A stretch of DNA of 64,000 nt from Lonsdalea britannica (GCF_002111595.1 NZ_LUTN01000008.1:62001-126000); one strand, 5' to 3'; numbered from the stretch's first letter, positions 44,968-54,563 are shown. The notes: generated from the letters alone by a model not told the origin. Translations and numbers: made by a program.

Positions 44968-46382
44968 AGCTTCTCCTTGGGGTTACACAGCAAATACAGA
45001 CCGTACGTCGCCAGGCTGATGCCGAAGGAGAGGAAAATGCCCAGGCTGGAATTGGCGAAAATTCCGACCGCCAGCGGACCGTCGATAAACCCGGTTTTCG
45101 TGACCAGCAGACCGCATACCGATCCCAACAGCCAGCAGCCGAGCGGGATCCAGCGGACGCCGCGATTTTCGCCGTTCAGCCCGAATAGCGTGACGGCCGA
45201 GTAGCCGCGATGCTGCCGCAGGCTTAGGTAGTCCAGGATAAACATCGCTGCCCACGAGCCGAGGAACACGCCGCAAAAAATCAGGAACGAAATAAATGGC
45301 GTCAGGAAGTCGCCGGAAACGAACAGAACGTAAATCGCCACGCCCAGCATCAGAATGGCGTCGATGGACACTGCCACGGACTGGCGGACTTTAATACCAA
45401 TGGTCAGCAGGTTGAGGCTGGCTGAATAGAGGCTCAGTACCGCGATGGTGACGACGCCCGCGGTGGCGGTCAACAGGTAGGGAACGGACATCCACGGCGG
45501 AAGCACAGTGCCGATCAGCGCGATGGGATTGGCAGAACTGGCAAGATCCTTTAACTGGGAAGAGAGCAATATGCCGGCCAGCATCAGCAGGACCAGCGGC
45601 AGACAGGCGCCGCCGACCACGGAGGCGAAAATGCTGCTGCGCGGCGTGGATGGATGCTGATAGCGGCTGTAGTCGGCCCCCGCGATAGTCCAACCGATCC
45701 CGGTGCCTGCGGCAATCACGGAAACGGCCGGCAGGAAACCGGTCAGCCAACTGCCGGACGGCATCGCCAGCACCTGCTGCCACGGCGTATTGAACAGAAT
45801 GTAGATGACCACAATCAACGTCATGGTGCCGAAAATCTTACTGAACCAATTCTGCATCGCGAACAGCACATTTTGCCCGAGCAGGCTGACAATGATGGTC
45901 AGGCCAGCAAACAACACCAAACAGATAGCAGTCAGCGTGTGGCTGGCGCTGAAGCCGATAGCTTCAAACAGCGCAGCTAGCGTCATGGTGCCGGTAATGA
46001 CGTTGACGGCTTCCCAGCCGATCAGGCAGAACCAGCTGAACGCGGTGGGCGCGATGTTGCCGCGTAGGCCAAAGATGACGCGGGAGAGCGTCAGGGTCGA
46101 GGTGCGGCCGGTTTGTCCGGCAAAGGAGGTGTAGCCAACGAGCGAGAAGCTGGCGACGCCGATGACGGCGGCCAGGACGGACTGAATGAAGGAGAGTCCG
46201 AAGGAGACGATGATGGCGCCGTAAACGATGCCGAGGATGCCGATATTGGCGGCGCACCAGATCCAGAAAAGCTGTAGCGGGGTGCCCGTGCGTTCAGCCT
46301 CGGGCACCAGATCAATACCGGTTTCTTCTACTTTCCAACCTTTGGATGAAGGTTGTGTATCACCTCGTTGCGTTCCATCCAT
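44964..46382 (-). CDS. NCS1-family nucleobase/cytosine-type permease
   Basis: This 472-residue protein belongs to the NCS1 (purine/cytosine permease, CodB-like) family, with about 12 transmembrane segments. Typical signatures are the N-terminal TPLQLFWIWCAANIGILG and the loop AGADYSRYQHP. NCS1 proteins import nucleobases, nucleosides, hydantoins or thiamine-like rings with a cation. In E. coli the comparable place is taken by YegT, a nucleoside transporter of a different family. The 5' end overlaps the upstream hydrolase gene by 55 bases; no later ATG restores the conserved N-terminus. The substrate cannot be read from sequence by eye. Confidence 0.88.
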   Translation of the reverse strand: MDGTQRGDTQPSSKGWKVEETGIDLVPEAERTGTPLQLFWIWCAANIGILGIVYGAIIVSFGLSFIQSVLAAVIGVASFSLVGYTSFAGQTGRTSTLTLSRVIFGLRGNIAPTAFSWFCLIGWEAVNVITGTMTLAALFEAIGFSASHTLTAICLVLFAGLTIIVSLLGQNVLFAMQNWFSKIFGTMTLIVVIYILFNTPWQQVLAMPSGSWLTGFLPAVSVIAAGTGIGWTIAGADYSRYQHPSTPRSSIFASVVGGACLPLVLLMLAGILLSSQLKDLASSANPIALIGTVLPPWMSVPYLLTATAGVVTIAVLSLYSASLNLLTIGIKVRQSVAVSIDAILMLGVAIYVLFVSGDFLTPFISFLIFCGVFLGSWAAMFILDYLSLRQHRGYSAVTLFGLNGENRGVRWIPLGCWLLGSVCGLLVTKTGFIDGPLAVGIFANSSLGIFLSFGISLATYGLYLLCNPKEKL

Positions 46383-47406
46383 TCCAATGTGCTCCTCTTT
46401 ATTCTGAATGCATAAAGTTTTGCAGCATGAGGAGTGAAGTCAATCTCATTGGCCTGATTGATGATGGAAACCCATGCTGCGGGAAAGGCATTAATACCTT
46501 GAAGCGCACCGCAAATCGCGGTGGCCATAGCGCCAATTGTATCCGTATCGCCGCCAAGATTGGCAGCTAATATAGCGCAGCGTTGGGGTTGGGTGACAGC
46601 CAGTTCGACCAGAGCCAGCGCCATCGGCACGGATTCCAGCGTATCCATGCCTGCGCCCAGCGTATCGTACAGCTCCGAGAGCGCTAGCGCGTCTGGGACA
46701 TGACGTAGCGTGGCGGTCAGGCTGAATGCCTGCTCGATGCGGCGGCTTAGCTTTGGACTGAAAGTGGTGATGCGTTGCAGTTGGACTTCTTCCGCCAACC
46801 GCGGCAGTTCGTTTTTGATCGTCTTCCACTCCGCGCCGTCGATAGCGCGGCTGATGGCCCAGGCAATGACGACCGCGCCGGCAACGGCGATATCGGACTG
46901 ATGCGTCGGGCTACAGGACAGGCGCACCGCGTGGATAAACGCGGCTTTGTCGGCGGTGGACATCAAACAACCCATCGGTGCTACACGCATAGCGGCGCCG
47001 TTGGTCACGCCGTTGGCGTTGATTTCATGCACGGGCGTGCCGGAACGAATAGCGTTCAACGCCGCCTTGGAACTGGGGCCAAGAACGTTTTTTTCGAAGG
47101 CGTTGATGCGCGTCGCCCATGCCAGAATATGCCTGGCGATGCGCTCAGGCTCAATGGCGCCTTTGGCTTCGATCACGGCGTTAATCAGGCGATGGCCTGT
47201 TGGGTGTCGTCGGTGAATTCCCCTGCGATAAGACCGCAGGCGGCGACATTGACGTCTGGTCCTGGCAGAAAGCGATCGATCCAGCCAAAGTGCTGGCGGA
47301 CGCGCTTCTGCGGCCAAAGTTCTGATGGCATCCCCATCGCGTCACCCGCCGCTTGCCCATAGAGACAACCGAGGATGGCGTCGTGGGGATGTTTTATTAC
47401 GGTCAT
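46328..47406 (-). pseudogene. ADP-ribosylglycohydrolase-family protein (YegU-like), single-base frameshift
   Basis: The product is a DraG/ARH-type ADP-ribosylglycohydrolase, a two-magnesium enzyme fold that cuts N- or O-glycosidic bonds of ribosyl groups. The N-terminal motif GEFTDDTQQAIA and the C-terminal motif GGDTDTIGAMATAICGAL supply the metal ligands. The two are in different frames because, at 47188-47189, CAGGCG on the plus strand is one G short of CAGGGCG. Restoring it gives 359 residues (E. coli YegU about 334). It is the first gene of the minus-strand operon with the permease and kinase and is divergent from the GntR gene. Confidence 0.88.
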
Positions 47407-47502
47407 GAAGACCCCTGGTGTTGGCTTAGTTTCCTAATACCGTGGCTAATGTATAAAAAGCGTGCGTTAATTGCAAGTCCAATTTAAAGCCTTTATGATG
47501 CC

Positions 47503-47523
47503 AATGTAAATCCTAAGTACATT
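47503..47523. promoter_or_regulatory. Inverted repeat, possible GntR operator
   Basis: AATGTA and TACATT form a perfect inverted repeat with a nine-base spacer in the 197-base gap between the hydrolase and the GntR gene. A third AATGTA occurs at 47448-47453. GntR/HutC proteins bind such dyads near their own genes; the assignment is inference. Confidence 0.35.
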
Positions 47524-47603
47524 ACCCTGCATATTATGAGTATCCAGGCGGTGGGGAATTGATAAAAAATTGCCTCATTAAAGACCCTAACTACAAGGCA
47601 GCC

Positions 47604-48344
47604 ATGGAAGAATTTTTTATTCAGTTACGGTCCTTGCTGGACAAGCCGTCATCCGCTCCGCGTTACATGCAACTGGCGAAAGCGCTGGAGCTCGCTATTC
47701 AGCAACGGCGCGATCTCAGCGGGCATTTTTTACCGCCGGAGCGCCAGCTGGTACAACTGCTGGGGCTGTCCCGCGTCACGGTTTCCCGTTCTCTGGCGCT
47801 GCTGGAGCAGAAAGGGTTGATTCTTCGCCAGCAAGGCGTCGGCACGCGTATCGCCCTCCAGCTCGACTATGCGCTGACCAGCGATGAACCGGGTTTCTCC
47901 GCGCTGGTTCAACAGCGGGGCGGGGTCGCCAGCAATAGTTGGCTGGAACGTATCACCGACGTCGCCATTAGTCCGACGCTGGCACTGACGATGCATCTTC
48001 CGGACAGCGCCGTGTTGACCAAACTTCGTCGCGTCAGGCTGTTGAATGATGAGCCGGCATCGCTGGAGACGGTATGGATCCCACAGCGCTGGTTACCGAA
48101 ACCGGAAGAAATTGAACATTCGCTGTACGGCTATTGGCGCGAGCGACACATCTTTCCAGAAAATCGGCGTTATCGTGTCCGTGCCGTTAGCGCAACGCGG
48201 GAAATTTCGAAACTGCTGAAAGTGCCGAATGGCATGCCACTGCTGTTTAGCCGTCAGCACACCTTCGACGCCAAAGGTGAGTTATTGGAATACTGCGAAA
48301 TTTATTGCCGTAGCGATATCTATGAATTTGAAGTGTCAGACTGA
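47604..48344 (+). CDS. GntR/HutC-family regulator (YegW-like)
   Basis: This transcription factor has an N-terminal GntR winged helix-turn-helix (about residues 15-80, with LPPERQLVQLLGLSRVTVSRSL). A UTRA ligand-binding domain follows at about 95-240. The chosen ATG gives 246 residues, close to E. coli YegW (248); an upstream TTG would add 15 residues without family similarity. It is divergent from the hydrolase-permease-kinase operon and very probably represses it in response to a pathway metabolite. The order is that of E. coli yegTUVW with the transporter replaced. Confidence 0.88.
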   Translation: MEEFFIQLRSLLDKPSSAPRYMQLAKALELAIQQRRDLSGHFLPPERQLVQLLGLSRVTVSRSLALLEQKGLILRQQGVGTRIALQLDYALTSDEPGFSALVQQRGGVASNSWLERITDVAISPTLALTMHLPDSAVLTKLRRVRLLNDEPASLETVWIPQRWLPKPEEIEHSLYGYWRERHIFPENRRYRVRAVSATREISKLLKVPNGMPLLFSRQHTFDAKGELLEYCEIYCRSDIYEFEVSD

Positions 48345-48364
48345 ATCACCGTCCCTGCGGTAAG

Positions 48365-48391
48365 CGCAGCGCCGGTCAGACCAGCGCTGCG
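48365..48391. terminator. Hairpin between the GntR gene and dkgA
   Basis: CGCAGCGC and GCGCTGCG form a perfect eight-base stem between two converging genes. There is no T run, so it is at best a weak bidirectional terminator. Confidence 0.42.
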
Positions 48392-48402
48392 GCGGGACGA
48401 GA

Positions 48403-49248
48403 TTACGCTTCAGCAGGGGGTTGGTCCGGATCGGGCCCCAGACGCTTGCCGCTGTCCAGCGCGGCGATCTGGCTTAGTTCCTCTTTTTCTAATTTAAAAT
48501 CAAGCACATCGAAATTCTCTTGGATGCGTGCCGGTGTGACGGATTTCGGGATCACCACCAATCCGTTATCAAGATGCCAGCGGATGACAATCTGCGCTGG
48601 TGTCTTGCCGTATTTTTTCGCCAGGTCACGGATAATGGGCGTATCAAATACGCCTTTCCCGCCCTGCGCCAGCGGACTCCAGGATTCGGTCTGAATGTGG
48701 TGCGTGGTGTTCCAGGCATGTAGCGAGCGCTGTTGCAGCAGCGGATGCAGTTCGATCTGGTTGATGACCGGCATCACCCCGGTGGCTTCCTTGAGACGCT
48801 GCAGGTGGTGGGGATGAAAGTTGCTGACGCCGATGCTTTTAGTGAGCCCCTGTTCCTGCAATCGGATCAAACCCCGCCACGCCTCGATATAGGTATCCTC
48901 GGCGCTGCCTTTAGGCGGCCAGGGCCAGTGGATCAGGTAGAGGTTGACATAGTCCAGCTTCAGCTTGCGTAGGCTCTCCGTCAGCGCTTGTACCGGACGG
49001 CCTTGATCGCTGTTCCAGAGTTTGGTGGTGATATACAGATCGTTGCGCGGCAGCCCGGCGGACTGTAACGCCTCGCCCACCGCAGCTTCGTTTTGATAGA
49101 TGGCCGCGGTATCGATGGCCTTGTATCCCGTTTTCAGTGCTTCATTCACCGCAACAATGGTTTCTTCATGGCTGGCTTGCCATACGCCCAGTCCCAACTG
49201 CGGGATGGTTTTGCCGTCACTCAGTTTAATGATGGGTTGTGTCGTCAT
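48403..49248 (-). CDS. dkgA: 2,5-diketo-D-gluconate reductase A / methylglyoxal reductase
   Basis: DkgA is an NADPH-dependent aldo-keto reductase acting on 2,5-diketogluconate, methylglyoxal and other carbonyls. The start MTTQPIIKLSDG gives 281 residues (E. coli 275), with AAGGAG upstream; the longer frame reaches into non-homologous sequence. The catalytic tetrad can be seen as Asp in DTAAIYQNE with its Tyr, Lys in TKLWNSD and His in IHWPW. The conserved tail GKRLGPDPDQ is present. It lies downstream of yqhD in the YqhC-controlled group. Confidence 0.94.
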   Translation of the reverse strand: MTTQPIIKLSDGKTIPQLGLGVWQASHEETIVAVNEALKTGYKAIDTAAIYQNEAAVGEALQSAGLPRNDLYITTKLWNSDQGRPVQALTESLRKLKLDYVNLYLIHWPWPPKGSAEDTYIEAWRGLIRLQEQGLTKSIGVSNFHPHHLQRLKEATGVMPVINQIELHPLLQQRSLHAWNTTHHIQTESWSPLAQGGKGVFDTPIIRDLAKKYGKTPAQIVIRWHLDNGLVVIPKSVTPARIQENFDVLDFKLEKEELSQIAALDSGKRLGPDPDQPPAEA

Positions 49249-49332
49249 AGCATTCTCCTTGTTCCGGCCCGACCACGCAGCGCGGTCGATGCAGACTGCA
49301 GGTTCGCTTTTCGGCAAGCCGAAAGCGAATAA

Positions 49333-49362
49333 CGGCGGTTTCCGTGAGAGGAAAAACCGCCG
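49333..49362 (-). terminator. Hairpin between yqhD and dkgA
   Basis: CGGCGGTTT (49333-49341) and AAACCGCCG (49354-49362) form a nine-base stem. On the minus strand it is followed by TTATT. A second hairpin, GGGAAA / TTTCCC around GCGT, lies at 49381-49396. Together they probably reduce read-through from yqhD into dkgA. Confidence 0.55.
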
Positions 49363-49446
49363 GAGTGCTTGTCGCCGCAGGGGAAAGCGTTTTCCCGATG
49401 CGCAGCGTTAAACAGCAGTGTAGCTGAAAGCTGAAGAGGGGGAGGC

Positions 49447-50609
49447 TTAGCGAGCAGCCTCGTAGACGCGTTGACTGTCGGCCAGCGTAATATCCTTGTG
49501 CTCGCCGAGCGACGTCATGCCGTGCTCCTTGAGTTTTTCCACCAGCGCCGGGATGCTGCTGCCGTCCAACTGATAGTCCGACATCCGCGTCGGAACGCCC
49601 ATGCGTTCGAAGAACTCACGGGTGGCCTCAATCGCGCCCTCAATTCGCTGCGCTTCGCTGCCGTCGCGGAGACCCCATACGCGTTCAGCATACTGAAGCA
49701 GTTTCTCCCGTTTCTGCGCTTGACGGTCGCGGAGCATGGCTGGCAGAACAACCGCCAATGTCTGAGCATGATCCAATCCGTGCATGGCGGTCAGCTCATG
49801 CCCCAGCATATGCGTCGACCAGTCTTGCGGCACGCCCGCGCCGATCAGACCGTTCAACGCCAGGGTCGCGCTCCACATGACATTGGCGCGCACAGTGTAG
49901 TTATCCGGTTCTTTCAGCGCGCGCGGACCTTCTTCGATCAGTGTCAGCAGCAGCCCTTCCGCGAAGCATCCTGCACTTTCGCGTCGACCGGATAGGTCAG
50001 GTATTGCTCCAGCGTATGGACAAAGGCATCGACGACGCCGTTGGCGATCTGGCGCTCAGGAAGAGTGTAGGTAACCACCGGGTCCAGTACGGCAAACTGC
50101 GGGCGCACCAGTGGGGTATGGAACGCCTGCTTATCGCCGCTGGCTTTCCGCGTGATCACCGCGCCGCTGTTGGACTCGGAGCCGGTTGCCGGCAGCGTCA
50201 GCACCACGCCGATAGGCAGCGCCTGGGTGATGTCCTGTCCATGGGTCTGCAGGATATGCCATGGATCTTCCGACGCCGTGTAATTCGCTGCCGCCGCAAT
50301 GAATTTGGTGCCGTCCGCGACTGAACCGCCGCCGACGGCAAGCAGAAAGTCGATGTGATCCCGGTGAACCACGTCGACGGCCTTCATCAGCGTTTCGTAA
50401 GTCGGGTTAGGCTCAACGCCGGAAAACTCCGTGATGCTGCGGCCTGCGAGGGCGGCGTGAACCTGATCGAGCACGCCATTGCGTTTGATACTGCCGCCGC
50501 CGTAGACGATCAGAATACGCGCGTCTTCAGGAATTTCGGCGGCGATACCCGCGATCTGTCCTTCCCCGAAGAGAATTTTCGTCGGGGTATGCAGGGTAAA
50601 ATTGTTCAT
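49447..50609 (-). pseudogene. yqhD: NADPH-dependent aldehyde reductase YqhD, single-base frameshift
   Basis: YqhD is an iron-type alcohol dehydrogenase fold enzyme that uses NADPH to reduce toxic aldehydes. The N-terminal part, with the cofactor motif GGGSVADGTKF and VVDAFVHTLEQY, ends early at 49944. The C-terminal part, with the metal-binding HMLGHELTAMHGLDHAQTL, is in another frame. One base is missing near 49967: the plus strand reads GAAGCATCC where GAAGCGATCC would give the family segment QDRFAEG. Restored length is 387 residues, exactly that of E. coli. As written, the metal site is split and the product would be inactive. Confidence 0.92.
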
Positions 50610-50612
50610 AGA

Positions 50613-51353
50613 TTATTTATCCAGTTTAAAGCCTTGCTGAAGCAGGGCGGGTAGAACTTCGGGGAAATAGATGTGCTGGTAATAGTCCGCGGTGTTAGGC
50701 CCCCAGGCGGCGCCGTCAGTGCGACCGATCTTTTCCCAGTGTTTTGTCAGCGTTTCATCGTATTGCTTGATGGCGTCGTTCAGCGTGTCGTCCTGATACG
50801 TTTCTTCGTGCCGGAAGGTGCTGACAGGCAGACGAGGTTTCTGGTACGCCGGTTGGTCGACGTAGCCCATCACCAGTCCTACCAGCGGGAAAGTGTGTTC
50901 CGGCAACTCGAGCAGTTCGATCATGGCTTGAGGATCGCGGCGGACCGCGCCGATAGGCACGATGCCCAGTCCATAGGAATGGGCCGCAGCGATCAGGGTG
51001 CCCAGGGCGATGCCGACATCGGTACTGCCGGAGACGATGCTCTCCACGCTTTCGTGGGCATGTTGCTCAAAGCCGCTCAGGGCAATGGCACGTTCGCTTT
51101 TATGCATATCCAGCACTAGCGTCAGGAAGACCGGAGCCTGAGCTATCCAGTCTTGTCCACCCGCCAGTTCGGCGATGCGGGCGCGTCGCGCCGGATCGCG
51201 GGTGACCACAATAGAAACCTGCTGTGAATTAACGGACGTGGGGGCGAGGTAAGCGGTTTCGATGATGGCGGAAAGGACGTCTTCAGGGATCGCTTTATCC
51301 AGATAGCTGCGTTCGCTGCGATGGCTGGTTAATAACTTGATTGTCTCGTTCAT
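50613..51353 (-). CDS. NfsA-like FMN nitroreductase
   Basis: The 246-residue product is a nitroreductase-family flavoprotein of the NfsA/FRP type. It begins MNETIKLLTSHRSERSY, where the His-Arg-Ser triad contacts FMN, and contains the family segment AAAHSYGLGIVPIGAVRRDP. The chosen ATG has GGAG upstream; an upstream start would add 35 residues without homology. The stop is three bases before the yqhD ATG, so they form one operon, divergent from the YqhC-like regulator. E. coli lacks this gene at this place. It may reduce quinones, nitro compounds or unsaturated aldehydes. Confidence 0.87.
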   Translation of the reverse strand: MNETIKLLTSHRSERSYLDKAIPEDVLSAIIETAYLAPTSVNSQQVSIVVTRDPARRARIAELAGGQDWIAQAPVFLTLVLDMHKSERAIALSGFEQHAHESVESIVSGSTDVGIALGTLIAAAHSYGLGIVPIGAVRRDPQAMIELLELPEHTFPLVGLVMGYVDQPAYQKPRLPVSTFRHEETYQDDTLNDAIKQYDETLTKHWEKIGRTDGAAWGPNTADYYQHIYFPEVLPALLQQGFKLDK

Positions 51354-51560
51354 GTTCTCCACCCCTTCTTGATTTGATTTTCTTCTGTCCATCGGGTTAG
51401 CCGATGGCATGGTCTGTGATTCATTCTCGGGATCTGTCGGCGTAGGTACAATGCTCATTTCTGTTTCGTTATTGCCTATTTCTGCAAAGGAGTGCAGGAA
51501 TTGATGCTTGACGGCCGGATTTATGTCATTTTATTGCTATATTCTGCAAAGGATGAAGAT

Positions 51561-52475
51561 ATGCAAAGCGAAACACATCGCCAGCGGCTGGCGAATATGG
51601 CCCGACAATACGTGGGGCAGGGCTGCGTCACCGCCACGCCGATCCCGCAGGTCAGGGTCATCTATGCCGAAGAGCACTGTGTGCGTCGGCCGGTGATGTA
51701 TGACCCCAGCATCGTCATCATATTTCAGGGCCATAAGGTCGGATACATGGGCGAAAAGACCTTTCGCTATGATCCGGAAAACTATCTGCTGATGACGGTG
51801 CCCTTGCCGTTTGAGTGCGAAACGTTCGCGACGCCGGAGCATCCGCTGATCGGCCTGTCGATACGAATGGAAAGCGCGATGTTGCAGGATTTACTGATGG
51901 ATCTTGGCGATGATGAGTGTCCGGATCGTCCGCGCGCCGATATCACCGGGGTATGCAGCGTACCGCTGTACGACAAGATGCTGTGTGCGGCGGAGCGGCT
52001 GCTGGAGGCGATGGCCTCGCCCAGAGACGCCAGAGTGCTGGGGCCGGGGATTGTCCGGGAGATCATCTATTACGTGCTCTGCGGCGTAGGCGGGGCGGCG
52101 CTGCAGGCGGTGGTCAACCGGCATACCCATTTCAGCCAGATCGCGCGCGCGTTACGGCGTATCGAACATGATTACGCGGACAGCCTGAACGTGGAGCAGT
52201 TGGCCGCGGACGTAAACATGAGCGTGTCGGCCTTCCATCATAATTTCAAGGCGGTGACGAATACCTCGCCGCTGCAATATTTGAAATCTTACCGTCTGCA
52301 CAAGGCGCGGATAATGATGCTGCATGGTGGGTTGAAAGCCGGTGCGGCGGCGCTGCAGGTCGGGTACGAAAGTCCCTCGCAGTTTAGCCGGGAGTTTAAA
52401 CGCTATTTCGGTACGACGCCGGGCGACGAAGTGGTTCGGCTACGGTCGGGCAGGGCGCTGGTGGAAGGTAATTAA
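51561..52475 (+). CDS. yqhC: YqhC-like AraC-family regulator
   Basis: This AraC/XylS-type activator matches E. coli YqhC, which responds to reactive aldehydes and activates yqhD-dkgA. The chosen ATG has AAGGA seven bases upstream and gives 304 residues. An N-terminal AraC_N domain covers about 15-185 (YDPSIVIIFQGHKVGYMGEKTF). The double helix-turn-helix covers about 195-295 (VNMSVSAFHHNFKAVTNTSPLQYLKSYRLHKA). It is divergent from nitroreductase-yqhD-dkgA. Confidence 0.9.
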   Translation: MQSETHRQRLANMARQYVGQGCVTATPIPQVRVIYAEEHCVRRPVMYDPSIVIIFQGHKVGYMGEKTFRYDPENYLLMTVPLPFECETFATPEHPLIGLSIRMESAMLQDLLMDLGDDECPDRPRADITGVCSVPLYDKMLCAAERLLEAMASPRDARVLGPGIVREIIYYVLCGVGGAALQAVVNRHTHFSQIARALRRIEHDYADSLNVEQLAADVNMSVSAFHHNFKAVTNTSPLQYLKSYRLHKARIMMLHGGLKAGAAALQVGYESPSQFSREFKRYFGTTPGDEVVRLRSGRALVEGN

Positions 52476-52482
52476 CTGGCGT

Positions 52483-52510
52483 CGCCGCACGGGCATTCGG
52501 CCCGGCGGCG
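52483..52510. terminator. GC-rich hairpin between yqhC and yghB
   Basis: CGCCGC-A-CGGGC pairs with GCCCG-GCGGCG around a five-base loop, with one bulged A. It lies between converging genes and has no T run, so termination is only likely. Confidence 0.45.
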
Positions 52511-52520
52511 GAAGGCGGCG

Positions 52521-53180
52521 TCAGGCGCTGACGCGTCTTTTACGCCACAGCATGACGGCGATACCGACCAGGCTGCTAAGCAGCAGCACGACCGGCAGCA
52601 GGCACAGTCCGGTCATCACCTGATCTTCATAGCGTTTCACCAGCGGAATATGGCTGATGGCGTAGCCCAGCGAGACGATGCCGCAGACCCACAGCAGCCC
52701 GCTCAGCCAGTTGAAAACCTGAAAACGGGTATTGCTCAGTCCGGAAATCCCGGCGATGGTGGGGAGCAGCGTACGAATAAACGCCAGAAAACGGCCGATC
52801 AACAGCGCCACCAGTCCGTGGCGGTGAAACAGCGAGTATGCGCGTTGGTGATAGTGCACCGGCAACTGTCCCAGCCAGGTTTTAACCAGTCGGGTATGGC
52901 CCAGCCAGCGCCCTTGCAGGTAACTGAGCCAGCAGCCGAGGCTGGCCGCAATGGTCAGCAGCACCATGGTGGGGATAAAACTCATCACCCCTTTTGCGAT
53001 CATGGCGCCCGCCAGCAACAGTAAGCTGTCTCCCGGCAGGAAGGACGCCGGCAACAGGCCATTCTCAAGAAATAAGGTAACGAAGAGAATGCCGTAGACC
53101 ACCCATATCACGTGAGGATCGGCCAGCGCGCTGAAATCTTGCTGCCATAGCGCCTGAATTATTTCGTGAACAACACTCAT
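52521..53180 (-). CDS. yghB: YghB, DedA-family membrane protein
   Basis: YghB is an inner-membrane DedA protein. With YqjA it is needed for normal division, Tat export and envelope function in E. coli, and DedA proteins are implicated in lipid-carrier recycling and proton-dependent transport. The 219 residues equal E. coli YghB. The DedA signature [18 protein letters not shown] lies at about 37-54, followed by [18 protein letters not shown], with four to five transmembrane segments. It is 189 bases downstream of metC on the same strand. Confidence 0.95.
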   Translation of the reverse strand: MSVVHEIIQALWQQDFSALADPHVIWVVYGILFVTLFLENGLLPASFLPGDSLLLLAGAMIAKGVMSFIPTMVLLTIAASLGCWLSYLQGRWLGHTRLVKTWLGQLPVHYHQRAYSLFHRHGLVALLIGRFLAFIRTLLPTIAGISGLSNTRFQVFNWLSGLLWVCGIVSLGYAISHIPLVKRYEDQVMTGLCLLPVVLLLSSLVGIAVMLWRKRRVSA

Positions 53181-53369
53181 TTTGCGTCCTGTCTGGTTTT
53201 GCTGGAACCCTCTGAAGTGAACAACGTATTGCTGCTCCGTGCCGCGGTTCGGGTACGTAATAGGGTGAAAAACGTGGGTTTGTCGTTATAACTGCTGTGT
53301 AACGACCATAATACACGTTTTCCCCATGCAATCGCAGCGAAATCAGGGGGTATAGCGAGACAGAAACCT

Positions 53370-54563
53370 TTACGATTCCTGAATTCTTCTGAACCCGTCA
53401 GCAAGATCCTCGATCAGATCGTCGCAATCTTCCAGTCCGATATGTAACCGAATCAACGTGCCGTTGAAATCAACGCCGCCGGCCGGTCGGATTTTGGCTA
53501 GCTCTTCTGGCTGATTTGCCAGAATCAGCGATTCGAAACCGCCCCAAGAATAAGCCATGCTGAAGTGGTGGAAGTTATCAAGATAGCTGGCTAACTGCGT
53601 TGACGAGAGTTTTTGTTTTAAAACAAACGAAAAAAGCCCGTTACAGCCGCTGAAGTCGCGCGTGAAGGCTGCGTGGCCTTTACATTCCGGCAGCGCGGGA
53701 TGATTGACGACGTCGACTTCGGGACGTTCCGCCAGCCAGCGCGCAATGCGCAGGCTGCTTTCCTGATGCTGCTTCAGACGCACGCCCAGCGTACGCAGAC
53801 CACGGCTGGCGACATAGGCGCTGTCGGCGTCCGCCATCTGTCCCATCAGATAAGATTGCTCGCGCAGCCTGTCCCAGCAGCGGGCATTGGCGACCGCGGT
53901 GCCCAGCATGGCGTCGGAATGTCCAACGATGTACTTGGTGCCGGACTGCACGGAGATATCCACGCCTGCGTCCAGCGCCTTAAACAGAATGCCTGCCGCC
54001 CAGGTGTTATCCATGATGATGACAATCTCCGGATTGACGCGGCGTACGGCGGCGACAATCGCGGGGACATCCTGGACTTCCATGGTGATGGAACCAGGGG
54101 ATTCCAGAAATACCGCTTTGGTTTCCGGTTGGATCAATTCGGCGATGCCGTCGCCGATCAGCGGGTCGAAGTAGGTGGTGCTGACATTCATTCTGCCCAG
54201 CACTTTGTTACAAAAGTCCTGCGTCGGCTCATAGGCGGAGCCGGTCACCAGCAAATGGTCGCCCGCGGAGATGAATGACAGGATGGCATTGGCGATAGCC
54301 GCTGCGCCGCAAGGGTATAGCGCGCAGCCCGCGCCGTTTTCCAGCTCGGTCATGGCTTCTTGAAGAGAGAAGTGCGTCAGCGTTCCTCGGCGACCGTAAA
54401 ACAGTGCGCCTTTGGCGCGATTTATCGTCGCCTGTTTCTTGTCTTGTACGCTGTCAAAGACGAGGGAGGAGGCTCGCTGAATCACGGGATTCACTGAACC
54501 TTGAGTAAATTTCTTCTGTCTTCCGGCGGATACCAGTGCTGTGGCGGTTTTTTTGCTCGTCAT
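53370..54563 (-). CDS. metC: Cystathionine beta-lyase
   Basis: MetC cleaves cystathionine to homocysteine, pyruvate and ammonia in methionine synthesis, using pyridoxal phosphate. The 397 residues (E. coli 395) have the cofactor lysine at Lys210 ([11 protein letters not shown]), the same number as in E. coli. The phosphate-binding and substrate segments YGRRGTLTH and DNTWAAG are present. It is divergent from exbB; I saw no clear MetJ box by eye. Confidence 0.97.
   Translation of the reverse strand: MTSKKTATALVSAGRQKKFTQGSVNPVIQRASSLVFDSVQDKKQATINRAKGALFYGRRGTLTHFSLQEAMTELENGAGCALYPCGAAAIANAILSFISAGDHLLVTGSAYEPTQDFCNKVLGRMNVSTTYFDPLIGDGIAELIQPETKAVFLESPGSITMEVQDVPAIVAAVRRVNPEIVIIMDNTWAAGILFKALDAGVDISVQSGTKYIVGHSDAMLGTAVANARCWDRLREQSYLMGQMADADSAYVASRGLRTLGVRLKQHQESSLRIARWLAERPEVDVVNHPALPECKGHAAFTRDFSGCNGLFSFVLKQKLSSTQLASYLDNFHHFSMAYSWGGFESLILANQPEELAKIRPAGGVDFNGTLIRLHIGLEDCDDLIEDLADGFRRIQES

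Noticed and set aside
44018-50609. Programmed ribosomal frameshifting as the cause of the split genes
   Set aside because: None of the breakpoints has a typical slippery heptamer, and the affected families do not use frameshifting.
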